DNA from: Stictocephala bisonia
Taxonomy: Eukaryota; Arthropoda; Insecta; Hemiptera; Membracidae
DNA length: 64,000 nt
Direction: 5' to 3'
Assembly: GCA_035578905.1 (NCBI GenBank)
Contig: JAQJVL010002588.1
Coordinates: 1 to 64,000 of the forward strand
In this document: positions 58,143-64,000 of the stretch, one piece after another
Layout: each line of letters opens with the position of its first letter
How positions within the stretch are numbered: the stretch's first letter is position 1
Translations under genes and position numbers: made by a program
The notes under the pieces: model-generated
Database searches by the model: none
Told to the model about the DNA's origin: nothing
The model's input: only the letters and a program-made list of their open reading frames with translations

Positions 58143-59255
58143 TGTTAATATTTGTTGAACACCTCCGGGGTTTAAGGGGAGCACAATTTAAGTTTTAGGG
58201 GAAAAGAAATTTTGTAAGGTTCAATTAGGTTTATCTACACCAAAGCGTAAGTCGACAGGTAGTAAATTAATCAGATGAGACGTTATAATAATAATCGTAA
58301 TTTAATAATAAAATAGAATTCATTGTTTGAGGGAATTGAGTCTGGACTGTTAATTTAAATTATAAATATATAATACGTAAGTCCATGTAATGAATCAGTG
58401 CCATATAAGTGGTTGGTTTAAGTTGATATAGATATATGTAGTAAATGAATAAATATATCGTTGAATATATAAACCATAAGTATTGGGTATTTCTTGGGAA
58501 GGATAAAGGATAGCAACTAGGGCCATTTGAATATTTAGCTTATCACTTGAAAATATTTTTACAATGATATAATTAAAATTGTACGGTAAATTGATTAGGT
58601 TATCATAGTTAGTAAGGTTGATATATTAGTGTTTGATTGTTAATTTTGATTGGAAATAGTTGATTAATTATTCTTGAGTATAGTTTGTTAGTGGATATAT
58701 AATTTCACTTGTTAGTGTAGACGGCTTGCACATATAACACTTATTTAGTGGATTCTTAATGTGACGTTTATATAATTATTCAGAGGATGGTGATTTAATA
58801 GTATAGGGGTTTGCTGTCACTTGTTGTGAATAATATTATTGAAATTATTGATTCCCGGCCTGTATATTGAAGCCAATGTTAATAGTAAATTGATTGAAGA
58901 ATTATAAACGTATAATTTGTATTGTCTAGTATTGAATGAGAAGGGTATATTGAAGGAGGTGTTTAGTGCAAAATAGGATAAAATAATGGTAAGAGTTTGG
59001 AAGGGATTGTAAAGATGATATACTGCTGTAATAATAAATTTGTGTTGTACTTTCACCAGTGTCAATAGTTATTCCAGGTCCTGGTTTCCTACACTAGCTA
59101 AGCGAGTCATTAAGTTTAAATTATTTCTCATTACTTATATAATAGTCATTTGTGATTAACATTTTTAAACACTTTACGTTTTATAGGAAGTAAGAGTTTA
59201 CAACAGAAAGGTTTAATACAAGCGCCTAGTTTACTTGGTGGACAAAGAGTTTACA
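58143..59255 (+). repeat. possible 5' LTR of the gypsy gag element
   Basis: TGTTAATATTTG (58,143) to TTTACA (59,255) has TG...CA ends. It is followed by TGGTGGAGGCACTTGG, a plausible primer-binding site beginning TGG, about 260 bp before the gag frame. Only one copy is in the window, so the assignment cannot be tested against a partner LTR. Confidence 0.25.
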
Positions 59256-59515
59256 TGGTGGAGGCACTTGGTTTGGTTTAATTACCTTGAATAACATTGA
59301 CACTGAATGAAAGTAGGGTTAGATTACGTTTGTATAGTAAGTATGTTAGATTACAAGAGAATGATATGAATTGATAAGGTAAGTAGGGAGGAAATGAATT
59401 TAAAAATGGGGAATATATAATAAACATTAGAAAACAAAACAAAGAATAAATACAGTTAGTTAGTAATAAAATAAGAAAGAAAGGGACAAGTTGTAAGCGT
59501 GGAGGTGTAGGTTAA

Positions 59516-59960
59516 ATGGACGTTGAAGCTGAGTACCCATGCTTAAGAGGGAACGTGTATAAATTTGATAAGGGACGATTAAAGGGGGTTTTGGAACAAT
59601 TTGGAGTGAAGTGTAGGGATGAAGATATCGAACTAGAGTTAAGGGTGGTAGTTAAAGCACTTAAACACGCGTTATCCAAAATTAAGGCAAGGGGGATTCA
59701 AAACGTTTAGCTAGTTTAATTAAATAGAAAAATTATTTATCAGAGGAGGAGTTACAGTCAAATCCAGAGGTAAGGTTTTTACAAAGATTTGTAGGAGCAA
59801 GGGAGAACCTGTATGATAAGGTAGAGAAGGAACAAGACTTAGGGAACACTGTAGAAAACATTTACGAGGAAGTACGGAAGGAAGAGGACGAACGGGTGCA
59901 CGTAACACCGAAGGTCATAGTGGTTAATCAAGAGGGTGAGACAAGGAAGAAAAGCGCATA
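59516..59960 (+). pseudogene. gypsy gag N-terminal region
   Basis: An ATG frame of 64 codons (FDKGRLKGVLEQFGVK, VVVKALKHALSKIKARG) shifts near 59,690 into a second frame. That frame carries one stop, then SEEELQSNPEVRFLQRFVGA and VENIYEEVRKEEDERV, ending just before the capsid ATG. It is charged and helical, the style of the gag matrix-like region ahead of the capsid. Confidence 0.5.
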
Positions 59961-59963
59961 AAA

Positions 59964-61275
59964 ATGGCGGAGAGTTTACCTTTAATTTCAGCAGGGACAT
60001 ATGGTGGGCTACCTACCGAAAACCCTAACGACTTCATTGATAAATATCAAATTGTGGCTCTGTCAAACAATTGGAGCGAACACACTAAAATTAATCTCTT
60101 TCCGGAGCATTTAGTGGGAACTGCACTTTCATGGTATAAACATTATAGTAAAGGGATCACAGTGAACAGATGGGACACGTTAAAAAATAAATTCATAGAA
60201 AGCTTTACACCAATCACGCAGGCACACAGTCTAGCGGCAATATTGGAGAATAAAATACAGGATAGGGGACAACCAGCATTAAATTACTTCCTAGACGTAT
60301 TAACTCATTGTAGGAGATATGATCCGAATATAACGGACAGACAAATAATAGGACATATAATTTAAGGGTTACAGCCGGAAATATGCGAACGAATCATGAA
60401 TGAATAAAATAATACGTTAGACCAATTAGAGGATACCATAAAATAAGCTGAGGTGCGGTTACAAATTAAAAAACCAGAATAAGGAGAAATATAGGAGAGT
60501 TACTAGTAGGGACAGGCATGATAAATACGATAAGCAGGGAGAAAGGAGTAGATGGTATGACCATAAAGAAGATCTTAGAGACATACAGACGGAGATAAGA
60601 ACTTTAACGAATGTGATTTCAAACAAGAGTGTAAAAAGGGAATATGAGGGAGACAGGATAAAAGAGAAGGCAAGGAGAAGACAATCAGAAGAGAGAAGAG
60701 GAGCTTATGGAGACGGGAGAGGAAGACCACTGGACAGGGACACAAGGACAAGGTCACCGTCGGGGGATAAACGACCAAGGTCATCGAGTACGGAGAGACG
60801 ACATGAATGGACAGGGGAGCGAGACAGTGGGAGCAGATACAAGAGAGATTACGCACCAGAGAGTAGAGGAAGCAGAGACTACGAGAGAGATTACACGCCA
60901 GACAGAAGAGCAAGCAGAGACTACGAGAGAGGATACGGGCTTGATGCAAGAAGGGGCGGAAACGGAGAACAAAAAGGATACATCAAGAACGACAGCAGGA
61001 GGACACCATACAGGTCACAGGAGAGTAGAGTGACATTCCAGCAGCAACAATGGAGAGGAAGAAGTCCGTCAGGAGACAGAAATGGACCATGCAGACAAGA
61101 GTGGAGAGGAAAGTATTGTATAGGATGTTAGAGAGATAATCATGACACCTGGGAGTGCAGATATCGAAGGGGCGAAAGTAGTAGGGGAGGATATAAGAAG
61201 ACGGAGAATTGTTAAACTTGTAGGATGAACAATCATCCCACTATAAACTGTTATAGAAATAAAACATTTTAAAAA
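59964..61275 (+). pseudogene. gag: gypsy-type gag: capsid, RS-like linker, zinc knuckles
   Basis: 59,964-60,365 is an open 133-codon Retrotrans_gag capsid domain (DFIDKYQIVALSNNW, LVGTALSWYKHY, WDTLKNKFIESF, LNYFLDVLTHCRRYDPN). A stop at 60,363 precedes its continuation (GLQPEICERIM). After frame changes a 172-codon frame (60,613-61,131) encodes an Arg/Asp/Ser/Tyr-rich linker with about three repeats of the type SRDYERDYTPDRRA. It runs into CIGC.RDNHDTWEC (61,125-61,160) and CRTC-like TCRMNNHPTINC (61,215-61,255), two C-x2-C-x4-H-x4-C zinc knuckles with stop codons inside or between. Gag packages retroelement RNA into particles. No protease or RT follows, so the element is 3'-truncated. Confidence 0.82.
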
Positions 61276-61854
61276 AACGCTTAAGGAGGAGGCCTTATTG
61301 TAGGGTGTGGAGGCAGAATTTTACCCCTCAAAACCAATGTGATCTTAACCCCTAGATAAAATATGTAATAAACGGTAACGATTTTAATCAAAGGAGATAG
61401 TATAAAACCACAATATGGAATAAGGACTATAAAGGTATGCAAAACAGGAGAACGTATGAGTCTAACAAGAAAAATACATATTTAAAGTCGTATGGAAATA
61501 ACTACAAAACATCATATATAAATCCCTCTACAAATAATAACACATGTTACTTGAATAACTCAGGGATTAAGACCAGTCATAAACATAAATATGACAAATT
61601 TTATTTTTTTATTTTTATCTTTAATTTTTTAATTCGGAATTTACCACTTTATTGTTATTCTCTAATTAATATTTATGTTTTATTCTTCTATTTTTACTGA
61701 AATGTTTAAAATTTTCAATTCAATTTTATCGCAATTCAAAAGTATCTTTATTTCACAAAAACACACGTAAAGTAGTACAAACCTCACCTAACTTAATAGG
61801 CAATAACATTTGTCGGCTCAAAATTAAATTAAAGAAATATTTTAAATGCAGTAT
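61276..61854. other. AT-rich linker, no gene seen
   Basis: An 87-codon frame (61,437-61,700) is Asn/Tyr/Phe-rich and reflects AT composition. No retroelement domain follows the gag. Confidence 0.5.
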
Positions 61855-64000
61855 TAGGCCCAGAATTGTAAGGCCATAACGAGGTTTCCTTTGAAAATTA
61901 TTATTAATAGAAAACAATATTTATAGTTTTATCAAGACCTAGCAACATAATGCTATAGCAAGATTATCTACGGAAACCATTAATGGTAGTGAATTACGTA
62001 TAAAGAGGTATCACGCCCAAAATTATAAGGCCATAACAAGGTTTCCTTTTGAAATTATTATTAGTAGCAAACAATATTTATAGAGTTATCAAGACCTACA
62101 AACATAATGCTAAGGCAAAGTTACCTATGGAAACCATTAATAGTAGTGAACGACACATAAAGAGGTATTAAGCCCAGAATTATAAGACCATCACAAGGTT
62201 TCCTATGGACATTATTATTAGTAGCAAACGATATTTATAGAGTTATCAAGACCTAGAAACATAATGCTAAGGCAAAGTTACCTATGGAAACCATTAATAG
62301 TAGTGAACGACACATAAAGGGGTATTAAGCCCAGAATTATAAGACCATCACAAGGTTTCCTATGGACATTATTATTAGTAGCAAACGATATTTATAGAGT
62401 TATCAAGACCTAGAAACATAATGCTAAGGCAAAGTTACCTATGGAAACCATTAATAGTAGTGAACGACACATAAAGAGGTATTAAGCCCAGAATTATAAG
62501 ACCATCACAAGGTTTCCTATGGACATTATTATTAGTAGCACACGATATTTATAGAGTTATCAAAACCTAAAAACTTACTGCTATAACAAAGTTACCTCCA
62601 GAAATCATTAATAGTAGTTAACGATATATAAAGAGGTATTAGGATCAAAATTATAAGGCCATTACGAGGATTCCTTCGAAATTATTATTAGTAGCGAAAT
62701 TTTTATAGATTTATCAAGACCTAGAAACAAAATGGTATAGTAAGATATATAAAGAGGTATTAGGCAGCATTATAAGGTAATAACGCCGTTTCCTTCGGAA
62801 ATTATTATTATTAGAAAACGATATATACATATATAGACCTAGAAACAAAATGGTATGACAAGATGATCTACGGAAACCCCTAATGGTAGTGAACGCTATA
62901 TAAAGAGGTATTATTCCCAGCAAACGATATATATTATATATAGACCTAGAAACATAATGGTATAACAAGATGATCTACGGAAACCACTAATGGTAATGAA
63001 CGCTATATAAAAAGGTATTATTCCCAGAACTATAAGGCCATAACAAAGTTTTCAACGAAAATTATTATTAGTAGCAAACTTTTTATAGATTTAACAGGAC
63101 CTAAAAACATAATGCTATAATAAGGTTATCTACTGAAACCATTAATGGTAGTGAACGCTATATAAAGAGGTATTATTTCCAGAATTATAAGGCCATAACG
63201 ATGTTTTCTTTGGAAATTATTATTAGTAGCGAACTTTTTATAGATTTATCACGACCTAAAAACATAATGCTATAATAAGATTATCTACTGAAACCATTAA
63301 TGGTAGTGAACGATACATAAAGAGGTATTAGGCCCAGAATTATAAGGCCATAACAAGGTTTCCTACGAAAATTATTATTAGTAGCGAACGATATTTATAG
63401 ATTTATCAAAACATAGAAACATAATGATATAACAAAGTTAACTACGGAAACCATTATTGGTTGTAAACGATATATGAAGAAATATTAGGCCCAGAATTAT
63501 AAGGCTATAACGAAGTTTCCTACGGAAATAATTATTAGTAGCGAACGATATTTATAGAGTTATCAAGACCTAGAAACATAATGCTATAACAAGATTATCT
63601 ATGGTAACCTTTAATAGTAGTGAATGATATATAAAGAGGTATTAGGCCCAGAAACATGAGGCGATCACGAAGTTTCCTTTTGAAATTATTATTAGTAGCG
63701 AACGATATTTATAGATTTATAGATAATGATTATCTACGGAAACCATTAATAGTAGTGAATGCTATATAAAGCGGTATTTGGCCAAAGAATCATTAGGACA
63801 TAGCGAAATTTCCTACGGAAATTTTAATTAGTAGCAAACGATATTTATAGATTTATTAAAACCAAGAAACATAATGCTATCACAAGATTATCTACAGAAA
63901 CCATAAATGGTAGTGAACGACATATAAAGAGGTATTAGGCCCAGAAATATAAGGCCATAACGAGTTTTCCAATGGAAATTATTATTATTAGCGAACTTTT
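61855..64000 (+). repeat. 157-bp satellite array (continues past window)
   Basis: The phrase AAGGCCATAACGAGGTTTCC (and variants) recurs at about 61,871, 62,028, 62,185, 62,342, 62,499 and 62,656 (exactly 157 bp apart). After a disturbed part (62,700-63,000) it recurs at 63,035, 63,190, 63,345, 63,502, 63,659, 63,795 and 63,952. Each 157-bp unit has two related 78-79-bp halves: one with GAAATTATTATTAGTAGCGAA...AGACCTAGAAACATAATG, the other with GAAACCATTAATGGTAGTGAA...GGCCCAGAATTATAAGG. At least 13 units lie in the window. The 84-codon ORF inside is not meaningful. Confidence 0.95.

Noticed and set aside
61855..64000. Regularly spaced repeats suggesting a CRISPR-like array
   Set aside because: The whole 157-bp unit is conserved with no unique spacers; this is a eukaryotic satellite.

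Overview
This is invertebrate nuclear DNA, most likely from an arthropod and possibly a hemipteran insect. It is about two-thirds AT and has no operons and no host gene I can recognise. Most of what can be identified is decayed mobile DNA: a CsRn1-like Ty3/gypsy element, two Penelope-like elements (PLEs) with GIY-YIG endonucleases, pieces of Jockey/CR1-like LINEs, a Polinton/Maverick-type family B DNA polymerase, foldback repeats, minisatellites and a 157-bp satellite. The species guess rests only on the look of the repeat families.

Layout. About 300-17,880 is abnormal sequence in which bases are smeared into homopolymer runs. I read it as a low-quality gap fill, with a few real signals showing through: a LINE on the minus strand near 11-13 kb, a G-rich minisatellite, and an RRM-like ORF. 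Ordinary sequence resumes near 17.9 kb. 19,408-26,502 is a full-length minus-strand LTR retrotransposon with a 4-bp target duplication, near-identical LTRs, an initiator-tRNA-Met-type primer site, a truncated gag and a pol broken by three frameshifts. 28.7-32.9 kb holds a LINE 3' fragment, a PLE, a second LINE tail and a hammerhead-ribozyme-like fold. 33.35-33.68 kb is a large palindrome and 34.0-34.3 kb a gag relic. 36.6-41.9 kb contains the same DNA twice around an N gap, differing by a 1.65-kb presence/absence block that carries an inverted minisatellite.

42,857-56,930 is the most unusual part. Two diverged inverted arms of 2.2 and 2.45 kb enclose 9.4 kb that contains a decayed protein-primed-type DNA polymerase B (minus strand, 54.1 to 50.6 kb), a PLE nested in its C-terminal end, two minisatellites, and a duplicated unit with a conserved hairpin. 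The simplest reading is an old Polinton-like element with very long terminal inverted repeats. 58.1-61.3 kb is a gypsy-type gag with two zinc knuckles and a charged RS-like linker, behind a possible LTR. From about 61,855 to the window end runs a 157-bp satellite, itself a dimer of 78-79-bp units; monomers of the same family lie inverted at 41.8-42.06 kb.

None of the element genes looks fully intact. The window reads as a repeat-dense, assembly-difficult heterochromatic or intergenic segment.
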